From Azospirillum sp. TSA2s (GTDB taxonomy: Bacteria; Pseudomonadota; Alphaproteobacteria; Azospirillales; Azospirillaceae): a stretch of 64,000 bases of DNA. The position numbers and the translations under genes were made by a program. The stretch is taken from contig NZ_CP039647.1 of NCBI RefSeq assembly GCF_004923315.1, positions 124,001 to 188,000 on the forward strand, read 5' to 3'. This document shows, piece by piece, positions 9,883 to 18,110 of the stretch; positions within the stretch are counted from its first letter, which is position 1, and each line of letters opens with the position of its first letter. The notes beneath the pieces were generated by a model. It saw only the letters and a program-made list of their open reading frames with translations. It was not told where the DNA came from and did not search any database.

Positions 9883-10098
9883 TCACGTGTTTGCCCGGCC
9901 GTCCTTAGCTTCATGGTGCTGCGCCGGTGGATCAGCGGGAAGGGTGCGCCAGGAGGCGATGGCCCTCACCGCCTGCAAGGCGCTGGTGTTGTCAGCGATG
10001 TGGACATGGCGGCGCAGTTCCACCACGGCGGGACATTCGCCCTGCTGGTGGAAGACCCGCTGCACGGCTTCCGCCATCTCCTTGCTCACCACGAACAC
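9883..10098 (-). CDS. Small hypothetical protein
   Basis: A GTG at 10098 is preceded by GAGG at seven bases and opens a 71-residue frame: VFVVSKEMAEAVQRVF, CPAVVELRRHVHIADN, ALQAVRAIASWRTLP, then a charged tail. Composition and codon use look coding, and the hydrophobic/charged pattern suggests a small folded alpha/beta protein. I do not recognise the family. It is divergent from the thermonuclease gene. Confidence 0.45.
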   Translation of the reverse strand: MFVVSKEMAEAVQRVFHQQGECPAVVELRRHVHIADNTSALQAVRAIASWRTLPADPPAQHHEAKDGRANT

Positions 10099-10249
10099 CA
10101 GAAGACCTCGCAGAGTTGAACGCCTGGACAATGAACAGGCCCCGGCAGCCAAGCAAGCGACCTTTCGGCGGGCGCCGGGTGGGAGGCGGGAAATTCCTGC
10201 ATGACGAGGACATGTCCGTTCGGTAGCATCAAGCCACCGTCGTTCCCTC

Positions 10250-10717
10250 ATGAGTAGGCGCATGAACCTGCCATCCGCAGCGCTCCGCGGATTTCACCGA
10301 ATTGCTCTTGCCGCCATGCTGATGCCTTTGGCCGGTCACACAACCCTCGCGGCCGAGATCTCCGTGATCGCCGGAGACCGGATCGAAGTGGAAGGGCGGG
10401 ACATCCACCTCTGGGGTGTCCAGGCGCCGGAGGCCGATGCCATGTGCCATGGAAATGGCCAGGGGGATTCCTGCGCCAAGGTGTCCCGCCGCCTACTCCA
10501 GGCCCTCATCGGCAACGATGATGTCATCTGCATCGTGAAGGACGGCAGCCCGGACAAGCCGGTCAGCGCCCAATGCTCGGTCAACGGCGCTGACCTCGGC
10601 CACCTGATGATCACCTCGGGATGGGCAACAGACGACCGGGCCGAGAGCGCAGGGTTCTATGAACTCCAGGAGCAGGCGGCACGAACCGAACGGGTGGGAA
10701 TGTGGAAGTACCGGTGA
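10250..10717 (+). CDS. Secreted thermonuclease-family (SNase-like) protein
   Basis: This 155-residue protein has a signal peptide (RIALAAMLMPLAGHTTLAAE) and a reduced staphylococcal-nuclease fold: VIAGDRIEVEGRDIHLWGVQAPEA, then ASARRLLQ-like CAKVSRRLLQALIG, the core VSAQCSVNGADLGHLMITSGWA and a final ERVGMWKYR. The family cleaves DNA and RNA with calcium in the periplasm or outside the cell. The canonical Arg in GVDAPE-like and later positions is only partly kept, so activity is uncertain. It is a single gene, convergent with the Lrp regulator. Confidence 0.8.
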   Translation: MSRRMNLPSAALRGFHRIALAAMLMPLAGHTTLAAEISVIAGDRIEVEGRDIHLWGVQAPEADAMCHGNGQGDSCAKVSRRLLQALIGNDDVICIVKDGSPDKPVSAQCSVNGADLGHLMITSGWATDDRAESAGFYELQEQAARTERVGMWKYR

Positions 10718-10730
10718 GGCCAGCACCCAA

Positions 10731-11204
10731 TCAGGCGTCGATCGGGATCTTGGTCTCGTACTTGACCCGGCTGATCACCGTCAGGGTGATGAACCGCTTG
10801 ATCAATGGGTTGGCGTAGAGCGTTGCCCGGGCGAATTTCTCGAATTCACTCATGTTCCTGACGCAGACCACCAGCACATAGTCGGTCGATCCGGTGACCA
10901 AATAGCACTGCATCACGCAGTCCTGGGCGTGGATGGTCTTCTCGAAGGCATCCATCAATACCCGGTCGTCGCCCTTGAGCTCGACTGTCACAATCAGCTG
11001 GATGTGGCTGCCGAGCTTGCTGGGATCGACGATCGCGACATCCTTGGCGATGACCCCAGCCTCGCGCAACCGGCGGACCCGGCGCAGACAGGTCGGCGGC
11101 GACACCGCAACCGCATCGGCGAGCTCCAGATTGGTGATCTGGCTGTTCCCCTGAAGCAGGTTGATGATCTTCCGGTCGATTTGGTCGAGTTCGATGTCAG
11201 GCAT
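10731..11204 (-). CDS. Lrp/AsnC-family transcriptional regulator
   Basis: At 157 residues this is a full-length Lrp/AsnC protein. It starts MPDIELDQIDRKIINLLQG and has the winged HTH ITNLELADAVAVSPPTCLRRVRRL, then a RAM ligand-binding domain (VTVELKG, CYLVTGSTDYVLVVCV). These regulators sense amino acids and control linked transport or metabolism. It is divergent from the kinase gene at 11465 across a 260-base gap, so it is the likely local regulator of the biosynthetic cluster. That link is inferred from position. Confidence 0.93.
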   Translation of the reverse strand: MPDIELDQIDRKIINLLQGNSQITNLELADAVAVSPPTCLRRVRRLREAGVIAKDVAIVDPSKLGSHIQLIVTVELKGDDRVLMDAFEKTIHAQDCVMQCYLVTGSTDYVLVVCVRNMSEFEKFARATLYANPLIKRFITLTVISRVKYETKIPIDA

Positions 11205-11464
11205 GGGCGACCGCTCGTTTAAGGAGATTTCACACTTATGAGTGTCGCGCCTTGCGCCGTCAATTTTTCCATCGTGACAAACCGGGTGGCAGAATTAGAA
11301 ATTTCATAACGTCCAGATGGCGCTACAGTCTGCTCATCACGACGCAATGAACTGCGCCGCGGCGCAAACAGCTTCCCAGTAGTAGCTAATTATCCCCGTT
11401 AGAGCGGGGACACTCGCCTAAACATCAACAATAGAAACTGACCCATTTAGCGAAGAGGTTTCGA
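11205..11464. promoter_or_regulatory. Divergent promoter region between Lrp gene and biosynthetic cluster
   Basis: The 260-base region is AT-richer than its flanks. It holds a perfect 14-base palindrome TGCGCCGCGGCGCA at 11353-11366 and a small hairpin (TCCCCG at 11393-11398, CGGGGA at 11405-11410) in the leader of the plus-strand operon. GAAGAGG lies a few bases before the kinase ATG at 11465. No known riboswitch fold was recognised. The palindrome is a candidate operator for the Lrp-type regulator. Confidence 0.45.
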
Positions 11465-12430
11465 ATGCCCGGAGATGTGATCTCTCGGTTTGCCTCCGTG
11501 CGCCTTGGCACCAGGGGAAATCAGCAAAAAGAACACGGTTTCGGCCAAGTGAACGGTCATCACGGCGAGATCCTCCAGGGGGTTTTCCCGGACGATGCAG
11601 GCCGCCTGCACCGCGGTCTCGTCACGCTCCCGTGCAACATCGTTTCATCCACCGCCGTCTTCCGCCCGGCTCCAGGGAGCCTGGTCACCGTCCCCGACGA
11701 CAAGCTCAAGGCGGCCGAGGCCGCGCGGCTGACGCTGGACAGCCTGGGCCTGCATGATCAGGGCGGCCACCTGACAGTGGAGAGCAGCATCCCGGTCGGC
11801 CTCGGCATGGGGTCCTCGACCGCCGACGTGGTGGCCGCCATCCGCGCCGTCGCTGACGCCCACGGCGCGGCCCTCGGCGCCGACGAGGTAGCCCGGCTGG
11901 CGGTTCGGGCGGAGACGGCCAGCGACAGCATCATGCACGGCGACCTCGCCGTGCTCTTCGCCCAGCGCGAGGGCATTGTGTTGGAGCATCTCGGCCCCGC
12001 CCTGCCGCCGCTGGAGGTCCTCAGCGTCAACACGGCCCCCGGCGCCCTTGTGGACACCGTGAAGCAGCCTCCGGCCGACTACGACGAGTGGGAGGTCCAG
12101 GCCTTCCGGCCACTGCGCGGCATGCTGCGGCGGGCGATCCGCACCGGCGACGCGGCTCTGCTCGGCCGGGTTGCCACGGCCAGCGCCCGAATCTCCCAGC
12201 GCCATCTGCCCAAGCCCGCCTTCGAGGAGATCAACGCCATCGCGGCCTCCGCCGGGGCGCTCGGCATCCAGGTCGCTCACAGCGGCACCGTCGTCGGCCT
12301 GCTCTTCGACCCCCGCAACCCGGCCACGACCCGCCGGATCGCCGAAACGGCCGCCCGCCTCGAGGTCTTCGGCCTGCCCCCCGCTTTCCATTTCCGCACC
12401 GATGCCGCCGAGGTCCGCCATGTCGCTTGA
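11465..12430 (+). CDS. GHMP kinase, PduX/L-threonine-kinase-like
   Basis: This 321-residue GHMP-superfamily kinase has the N-terminal signature GQVNGHHGEILQGVF (PduX proteins have a CGELxQG block here), the ATP-binding motif IPVGLGMGSSTADV at about residues 109-122 and the C-terminal HSGTVVGLLFD glycine loop. PduX and BluE phosphorylate L-threonine to O-phospho-L-threonine for cobalamin side chains, but no cobalamin genes are here. The next gene, a PLP-dependent beta-replacement enzyme starting inside this stop codon (11-base overlap), suggests instead that the kinase activates an amino-acid hydroxyl (Ser, Thr or homoserine) as a leaving group. The substrate is inferred. Confidence 0.85.
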   Translation: MPGDVISRFASVRLGTRGNQQKEHGFGQVNGHHGEILQGVFPDDAGRLHRGLVTLPCNIVSSTAVFRPAPGSLVTVPDDKLKAAEAARLTLDSLGLHDQGGHLTVESSIPVGLGMGSSTADVVAAIRAVADAHGAALGADEVARLAVRAETASDSIMHGDLAVLFAQREGIVLEHLGPALPPLEVLSVNTAPGALVDTVKQPPADYDEWEVQAFRPLRGMLRRAIRTGDAALLGRVATASARISQRHLPKPAFEEINAIAASAGALGIQVAHSGTVVGLLFDPRNPATTRRIAETAARLEVFGLPPAFHFRTDAAEVRHVA

Positions 12431-13505
12431 GATGACGATGTCCCAGCCCCTGTCCCGCGAGTCCCGTGGCTTTCCCGATTATGAACTCCCTCGCCTGGTG
12501 CGGCTGACGGACAACCTGCATGGCGCCGCCTTCTTCCTGATGAAGCTGCTCCCGGCCCGGCACATGCTGGACCGCGCGGCGGCCGACGGCCGCCTGAAGC
12601 CCGGCGGCACCATCTGCGAGACGACGTCGGGGACCTTCGGTCTGGCGCTCGCCATGCTGGCGGCGGTGCGCGGCTACAAGCTCATCCTGGTCAGCGACCC
12701 GGCCATCGACGAGCACCTGCACAAGCGCCTGCTGGAACTGGGCGTCACGCTGGAGATCGTCGAGAAGCCCTATGAGGTCGGCGGCTTCCAGACCGCCCGC
12801 CTCGACCGGCTGCGCGCCGCGCTGGAGGCCAACCCGGGCAGCTTCTGCCCCTCGCAATATGGCAACGCCGACAACCCGCGTGCCTACGCCGAGGTGGCCG
12901 AGCAGATCGCCGAACGCCTCGGTCATGTCGACTGCCTCGTCGGCACCGTTGGTTCCGGCGGCTCGATGTCGGGCATCGCCCGCTTCCTGCGCCACCTCAA
13001 CCCCGACCTTCACGTCATCGGCGTCGATACCCCCAACAGCGTCGTCTTCGGCCAGCCCGACGGCAAGCGTCTGCTGCGCGGCCTCGGCAACAGCTTGGTG
13101 CCGCCGAACGTCGACCATCGCCAGTTCGACGAAGTCCATTGGGTCGGCGCCGCAGAGGCGTTCCTGGCCACCCGCCGCCTGCACCAGCACCACGCGCTCT
13201 ACCAGGGCGGCACCAGCGGGGCGGCCTACCTGGTGGCCGAATGGTGGGCACGCACCCATCCCGACCGCAAGGTGGTGACGCTGTTGCCCGACGAGGGCCA
13301 CCGCTACGTCGCCACCATCTACAATGACGATTGGCTTGCAGCGCTGCCGGGCTGGACCGGCGTGCTGCCCGAAGCCCCGCAGCCGGTGGCGCATCCCAGC
13401 GACATCCTGCCCAGCTGGAGCAGCTTCCGCTGGGACCGCCGGACGCTGGACGAGGTGCTGGCGGCAGGCACCCCGGTGGCGCGCAACCTCGCGGAGGCCG
13501 CGTGA
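12420..13505 (+). CDS. PLP-dependent cysteine-synthase-family enzyme
   Basis: The start chosen is the ATG at 12420, which overlaps the kinase stop; a second ATG at 12432 is possible. The 361-residue fold-type II PLP enzyme has the lysine region FFLMKLLPARHMLDRA, the substrate loop CETTSGTFGLALAML and the phosphate-binding GTVGSGGSMSGIARFL. Cysteine synthases have NPTGSVKDR and STSGNTG at these places, so the active site is altered. Relatives such as SbnA use O-phosphoserine with an amino acid as nucleophile, and others make aminopolycarboxylates. Here the product is probably a beta-substituted alanine or homologue made from the kinase product. This is inference from context. Confidence 0.85.
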   Translation: MSLEMTMSQPLSRESRGFPDYELPRLVRLTDNLHGAAFFLMKLLPARHMLDRAAADGRLKPGGTICETTSGTFGLALAMLAAVRGYKLILVSDPAIDEHLHKRLLELGVTLEIVEKPYEVGGFQTARLDRLRAALEANPGSFCPSQYGNADNPRAYAEVAEQIAERLGHVDCLVGTVGSGGSMSGIARFLRHLNPDLHVIGVDTPNSVVFGQPDGKRLLRGLGNSLVPPNVDHRQFDEVHWVGAAEAFLATRRLHQHHALYQGGTSGAAYLVAEWWARTHPDRKVVTLLPDEGHRYVATIYNDDWLAALPGWTGVLPEAPQPVAHPSDILPSWSSFRWDRRTLDEVLAAGTPVARNLAEAA

Positions 13506-14731
13506 TGCCGCGCCTTCTGCTGTTCGTCGAGAGCAACACTTCGGGCACCGGCCGCCTGTTCGCCCACACGGCCCGCGACCTTGGCTTCGAGCCGGTGCTG
13601 ATCAGCCGCCAGCCCAGCCGCTATCCCTATGTCGCTGAGGACTCCATCCGCAGCATCGAGGCCAATTCCGCCGACCTGACCGTTCTGCGCTCGCTGGTGC
13701 GGCAGCTGGCGCACAGCGAGGGGGTGGCCGGGATCACCTCCAGTTCGGAATATTTCATTGCCACCGCCGCCCGCCTGGCCGCCGAGTTCGGCCTGCCGGG
13801 ACCGGATGCCGACGCGGTGGCCGCCTGCCGCAACAAGGCAACCCAGCGCCGCCGCCTGGACGAGGCCGGTGTCGACCGCGTGCGCCATGCCGAAGTCACC
13901 GACGCCGCCGATGCCGTCCAGGCCGCCATCGGCATCGGATTGCCCGTTGTCCTGAAGCCGGTGGCCGGATCGGGCAGTGTCGGCGTTCGGCTCTGCGCCA
14001 CGATGGCCGAGGTGGCGGCCCACGCCAGATCGCTGCTGGCCGACCCGACCTGTGGCGCACTGCTGGTCGAGGAGGTCGTCCGGGGCGACGAGTATTCGGT
14101 GGAGATCTTCCACGACGCCGTCATCGGCGTGACCCGCAAGCACCTGGGCGCCCTGCCGCACTTCGTTGAGATGGGCCACGATTTCCCGGCACCGCTGGCC
14201 ACGGCCGCGGCGGACCGCATCGCGGGCTTCGCGCTGGCCGCGACGCGGGCGCTCGGCCTGACCTGGGGGCCGCTGCATGTCGAGCTTCGCCTCGGCGAGG
14301 ACGGCCCGCACCTGATGGAGGTCAACCCGCGGCTCGCCGGGGGATTCATCCCCGAGCTCGTCCGCCAGGCCACCGGCATCGACCTCATCAGGGCGACCGT
14401 CGAACTGGCCGTCGGCCGGACGCCGGAGGTGACGCCGACCCGGCAGGAGCACGCGGCAATCCGCTTCCTCACGCCACCCGACGACGGACTGTGGTTCGCT
14501 ACCGAGGGTCTGGAGGCGGCACGGGGTGCCCCCTTCCTGCGCGACCTGCGGCTCTACCGTGCAGCCCCGCTGCTGATCGCCCTCCGCGGCGATTTCCAAG
14601 ACCGCCTCGGCCATGCGCTCACCAGCGCTCCCACCCTGGAGGGCGCGGTGGCCGCCGCCGAACTGGCGCGCCGCGCCGTCCGCTTCCGTGTCGCGGCGGA
14701 CGGCACCGGATCCCTTGCCACCGTCGCCTGA
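13505..14731 (+). CDS. ATP-grasp carboxylate-amine ligase
   Basis: This 408-residue protein has the ATP-grasp layout: N-terminal Rossmann-like part (PRLLLFVESNTSGTGRLF), central LPVVLKPVAGSGSVGVRL (ATP lysine and glycine loop), LLVEEVVRGDEYSVEIF and the metal/ATP residues LHVELRLGEDGPHLMEVNPRLAGG. It resembles L-amino-acid ligases and carbamoyl-phosphate-synthase-like ligases that join a carboxylate to an amine through an acyl phosphate. The ATG at 13505 shares a base with the previous stop, so the two are translationally coupled. It most likely ligates an amino acid to the product of the PLP enzyme. Confidence 0.88.
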   Translation: MPRLLLFVESNTSGTGRLFAHTARDLGFEPVLISRQPSRYPYVAEDSIRSIEANSADLTVLRSLVRQLAHSEGVAGITSSSEYFIATAARLAAEFGLPGPDADAVAACRNKATQRRRLDEAGVDRVRHAEVTDAADAVQAAIGIGLPVVLKPVAGSGSVGVRLCATMAEVAAHARSLLADPTCGALLVEEVVRGDEYSVEIFHDAVIGVTRKHLGALPHFVEMGHDFPAPLATAAADRIAGFALAATRALGLTWGPLHVELRLGEDGPHLMEVNPRLAGGFIPELVRQATGIDLIRATVELAVGRTPEVTPTRQEHAAIRFLTPPDDGLWFATEGLEAARGAPFLRDLRLYRAAPLLIALRGDFQDRLGHALTSAPTLEGAVAAAELARRAVRFRVAADGTGSLATVA

Positions 14732-14757
14732 CCGGAACAGCAGCAGGAGCCCCTTCC

Positions 14758-15687
14758 ATGTCCTCAACCTCCATTGCGGCCGGCGGACCGTCGCGCGCCG
14801 GGGCGAACCCGGCGCTGCTCTCCCTGCTGGCGGGCGCGCTCGCCATTGCGCTCGCCCCCATCCTGGTGCGGGTCAGCGAACTCGAACCGATCGCCACCGC
14901 CTTCTACCGGCTGGTCATCGCGCTGCCCTTCTTCTGGCTCGGTATGCTCGCCGAACGGAAGGCGCCCCAGGCCGCCAGCGCGCGCGTCACCGCCACTGAC
15001 ATGGTGCTGATGGGGGTGGCCGGGCTGATGCTGGCGGGGGACTTGGCACTCTGGCATCTCAGCATCACCATGACCTCGGTGGCCAAGGCGACGCTGTTCA
15101 ACAACTGCGCCCCGGTTTTTGTCGCCCTGCTCGGCTGGTTGCTGTTCGGTGAGCGGATCGGCCTCGGCCTGATTGTCGCCCTGGCAGTCTCTCTGTCGGG
15201 CATGGCGCTGCTGATCGGCGACGGGCTGTTCGCGTCGGTGGGAAGTGCTGCGGAGGGGCAATGGCAGGGTGACGCCATCGCAGTCAGCACCGCCGCCTTC
15301 TACGCCGTCTACCTGATGGCGGTGAAACGCCTGCGGTCCAGCCATTCGACCAGCGTCATCATGGCGGGATCGAGTGCTGCCGCCGCCCTGGTGCTGGCGG
15401 TGGCCGCCTGGATTGAGGGCGGCCCGCTGCTGCCCGCAACCGCCTGGGGCTGGGCCGTGGTGCTGGCGCTGGGTGTCGCCTGCCATGTCATCGGCCAGGG
15501 CCTCATCACCCATGCGCTGGCCCACCTGCCCGTCACCTTCTCGTCCATCGGCCTGCTCATCCAACCGGTCGCGGCGGCGGCGCTGGCCTGGATGCTGTTC
15601 GGCGAGGCCCTGGGCCCGCTTCAATGGCTCGGCGGCGCGCTGGCGCTGGTCGGCATCACGCTGGCCCGCCGGACCTCCAGCCGCTGA
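14758..15687 (+). CDS. EamA/DMT-family transporter
   Basis: This 309-residue protein has about ten hydrophobic segments in two EamA repeats, for example LLSLLAGALAIALAPILV, MVLMGVAGLMLAGDLALW and GALALVGITLA, with the usual FxRxxIALPF and LLFGE features. DMT-family proteins commonly export amino acids and small metabolites across the inner membrane. Its place inside the cluster points to export of the pathway product. It starts 26 bases after the ligase. Confidence 0.9.
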   Translation: MSSTSIAAGGPSRAGANPALLSLLAGALAIALAPILVRVSELEPIATAFYRLVIALPFFWLGMLAERKAPQAASARVTATDMVLMGVAGLMLAGDLALWHLSITMTSVAKATLFNNCAPVFVALLGWLLFGERIGLGLIVALAVSLSGMALLIGDGLFASVGSAAEGQWQGDAIAVSTAAFYAVYLMAVKRLRSSHSTSVIMAGSSAAAALVLAVAAWIEGGPLLPATAWGWAVVLALGVACHVIGQGLITHALAHLPVTFSSIGLLIQPVAAAALAWMLFGEALGPLQWLGGALALVGITLARRTSSR

Positions 15688-15753
15688 CCCGGCGACCAGC
15701 CACGCTCCGACCAGCCATAAACCCGAAACCCCTTCTCACCGGGAGCCACCGTC

Positions 15754-17295
15754 ATGGTGATCAGCAACGCCCAGATCCTGGCCCACCTCGGCGACACCGG
15801 CCGGGTGGCTGGGACGCTCAACCCGACCGCCCAGTCCATCCTGTTCGGCGACGTCGCCGACGACGCCATCGACCGTGACCTGCCCTGGATCACCCAGGTC
15901 GACCGGGCGCACCTAGTGATGATGGCCGAGACCGGCCTGCTGCCGGTGGCGCAGGTCTCGCCTCTGCTGCGGCGCATCGACGAGATGGAAGGATCGGGCT
16001 TCGCCGTCCTGCGCGGCCGTTCGGCCCCGCGCGGCGTCTACCTGCTCTACGAGACCTATCTCATCGCCGACCTCGGCGAGGAGATAGGCGGCGTTCTCCA
16101 GACAGCGCGCTCGCGCAACGACCTGGGCGCCACCGTGCTGCGCCTGCGGTTGCGCAGCGTCGTCGCCGACCTGCTGACCGGCCTGACCCGGCTCCAGACC
16201 ACGCTCCTGCGCCGCGCCGCGGCCTGCACCGACGCCGTGTTCCCAATCTACACCCACTATCAGCCCGCCCAGCCGGTGACCCTGGCCCACTATTACGCTG
16301 GGGTCGCCGCGGCGCTGGACCGCGACGCCGAGTCCCTGCATGCCGTGCTGGCCGATCTCGACCGCTGCCCGCTGGGTGCTGGAGCGGTGGGTGGCACCGG
16401 GCTTCCCATCGACACCCGGCGGACGGCCGCCCTGCTCGGCTTCTCGGCGCCCTGGACGCACTCCATCGACGCCGTGGCCTCGCGCGACGCCGTCCTGCGC
16501 CTGCTGGCGGCCCTGGGCATCCTCGGCGTGACGCTCAGCCGCCTTGCCCATGACCTCCAGCTGTGGACCACCGGCGAGTTCGGTTTCCTGACGGTGGCCG
16601 ACGATCTGGTCGGCACCAGTTCGATGATGCCGCAGAAGCGCAACGTCTACATGCTGGAGCACGTCAAGGGTCTGGCGGCGGCGCCTATGGGTGCCCTGAC
16701 GTCGGCAGCGATGGCGATGCACGCCACCCCCTTCTCCAACTCCATCGCCGTCGGCACCGAGGGCGTCAAGCCGGTGTGGTCGGCGGCCTCGGGAATGCTG
16801 GATGCGCTGACGCTGGTCCGGCTGATCGTGGCCGGGGCGGAGCCGAATCAGGGAGCCATGCGCCTCAGGGCGGTGTCCGGCCAGACCAACGCCACCGCGC
16901 TGGCCGACTGGCTGGTCCGGGAGCATGGCATGCCGTTCCGCCGCGCCCACCATGAGGTCGGGGACATCATCCGCTCGATGATGGTCCAGGGTGTGGTCGA
17001 TCTGGAGACTGCCGCGCGCGAGGCTCGGCCGGAGTGGTTCCGCGGCACCCGGTCGCCCGTGCTGCGGCCGGTCGACATCGCCGCGGCCCAGGAGCATGGC
17101 GGCGGCCCCGGGCGCGAATCCACCGCCAGCGAGATCGAACGGGTGCGGGACTCGCTTCGCAGCCGCCGTGGCGCGCTGGTGGAGCAGCGGCGGCGCTGGC
17201 GCCGGGCAAACCGGTCCTTGCGTTTGGCGGTCGATGGCGTCCTCGGCATTGCCGTTCTCGACCGGACGGGCCGTGGCCGCTCCGGCCAAGCATAA
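15754..17295 (+). CDS. Argininosuccinate-lyase-like enzyme
   Basis: This 513-residue member of the fumarase/aspartase superfamily is closest to ArgH. It has the conserved QTARSRNDLGATVLRLRLR block, THYQPAQPVTLAHYY, and the signature GTSSMMPQKRN that provides the catalytic serine loop. The superfamily eliminates fumarate from N-substituted aspartates. ArgH proper is about 460 residues; here a basic C-terminal tail (RQRRRWRRANRSLRLA type) extends it. No argG or other arginine gene is nearby. In this cluster it could release an amine from an aspartate adduct and so complete transfer of nitrogen. Confidence 0.85.
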   Translation: MVISNAQILAHLGDTGRVAGTLNPTAQSILFGDVADDAIDRDLPWITQVDRAHLVMMAETGLLPVAQVSPLLRRIDEMEGSGFAVLRGRSAPRGVYLLYETYLIADLGEEIGGVLQTARSRNDLGATVLRLRLRSVVADLLTGLTRLQTTLLRRAAACTDAVFPIYTHYQPAQPVTLAHYYAGVAAALDRDAESLHAVLADLDRCPLGAGAVGGTGLPIDTRRTAALLGFSAPWTHSIDAVASRDAVLRLLAALGILGVTLSRLAHDLQLWTTGEFGFLTVADDLVGTSSMMPQKRNVYMLEHVKGLAAAPMGALTSAAMAMHATPFSNSIAVGTEGVKPVWSAASGMLDALTLVRLIVAGAEPNQGAMRLRAVSGQTNATALADWLVREHGMPFRRAHHEVGDIIRSMMVQGVVDLETAAREARPEWFRGTRSPVLRPVDIAAAQEHGGGPGRESTASEIERVRDSLRSRRGALVEQRRRWRRANRSLRLAVDGVLGIAVLDRTGRGRSGQA

Positions 17296-17315
17296 TCAGG
17301 AGTGAGAGGTCGACC

Positions 17316-18110
17316 ATGCCAAGCATGGCCAAGGTTGCGCCCAGGGCGAGGGCCGGGAGACCGGCGGCCGCCAACAGCCCCCGGCCGTTCCCGGTGATGA
17401 GGGACCCGAGGGTCGGCGGGAGCCTGGAGGGGATGCCGGACGAAGCCCTGCTGTCCTCTTTACTCGCGATGGCCGCCCCGGACGCCGACGGCGATCTCCT
17501 GGCCCTGCGCCTGCTGGCTGGGCATGGCTCATTGGAGACGGCGATCGCAGCGGCGTCAGCGGGGAAGCTGCCCGGCGGCATACCCTGGGACGATCATGCT
17601 GCCCTTCGCTTCCAGGCCGTGCTCGAACTGGCGGCACGCTTGGCAAGGCCTGTGCTGGAGCAACGCCCGATCCTGTCCTCTCACGAGGATCTGGTCACCT
17701 ATGCCCGCCTCCGCGCCGCGTGCTCGTCCGTCCAGACGCTGCGCCTGCTGTTCCTCGACCGCCAGCGCAAGTTGATTGCCGATGAGCTTCACCGAACCGG
17801 GTCAGTCGGTGACGTCGCCTTGTATGTCCGGGAGATCATGAGTCGTGCGCTGACCATGGACGCCAGTGGTTTGGTGATCGTCCACAGCTGCCCCAGCGAT
17901 GAACCACCGAACCCGGCCAGCGTCAGGGTGTCCTGCGCGGACATCCAGAAGGCCGGGAGCTTGCTCGGGGTCGAATTGGTCGAGTACCTCCTCATCGGCA
18001 GGCGCTCTTACGTCACCCTGCTGGGCGAACCTGTCGTGAAGCGGTTGGCCCGCCTTGTTGCAGCGGAACGGGACGGTGCAACGGCGTCGCCGGAAGCCGC
18101 CGTCCGTTAG
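17316..18110 (+). CDS. RadC/JAB-domain protein with degenerate metal site
   Basis: The start is the ATG at 17316 behind GAGAGG. The 264-residue protein has the RadC order: an HhH-like N-terminal part (DLLALRLLAGHGSLETAI), then the MPN/JAB domain with LRLLFLDRQRKLIADELH, LVIVHSCPSDEPPNP and GVELVEYLLIGRRSYVTL. In RadC the metal motif is HNHPSG followed later by an aspartate. Here the second histidine is a cysteine (HSCPS) and the aspartate position is not acidic, so peptidase-type catalysis is unlikely. RadC homologues are often found on mobile DNA with unknown function. Its end overlaps the convergent XRE gene by four bases. Confidence 0.82.
   Translation: MPSMAKVAPRARAGRPAAANSPRPFPVMRDPRVGGSLEGMPDEALLSSLLAMAAPDADGDLLALRLLAGHGSLETAIAAASAGKLPGGIPWDDHAALRFQAVLELAARLARPVLEQRPILSSHEDLVTYARLRAACSSVQTLRLLFLDRQRKLIADELHRTGSVGDVALYVREIMSRALTMDASGLVIVHSCPSDEPPNPASVRVSCADIQKAGSLLGVELVEYLLIGRRSYVTLLGEPVVKRLARLVAAERDGATASPEAAVR

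Noticed and set aside
12231-13394. Minus-strand open frame opposite the PLP enzyme
   Set aside because: Shadow of the coding strand, where the PLP-binding motifs and start/stop overlaps are clear.
15754-17295. Reading the lyase as true argininosuccinate lyase of arginine synthesis
   Set aside because: No other arginine gene is nearby. The neighbours form a separate pathway, and the C-terminal tail is unusual for ArgH.
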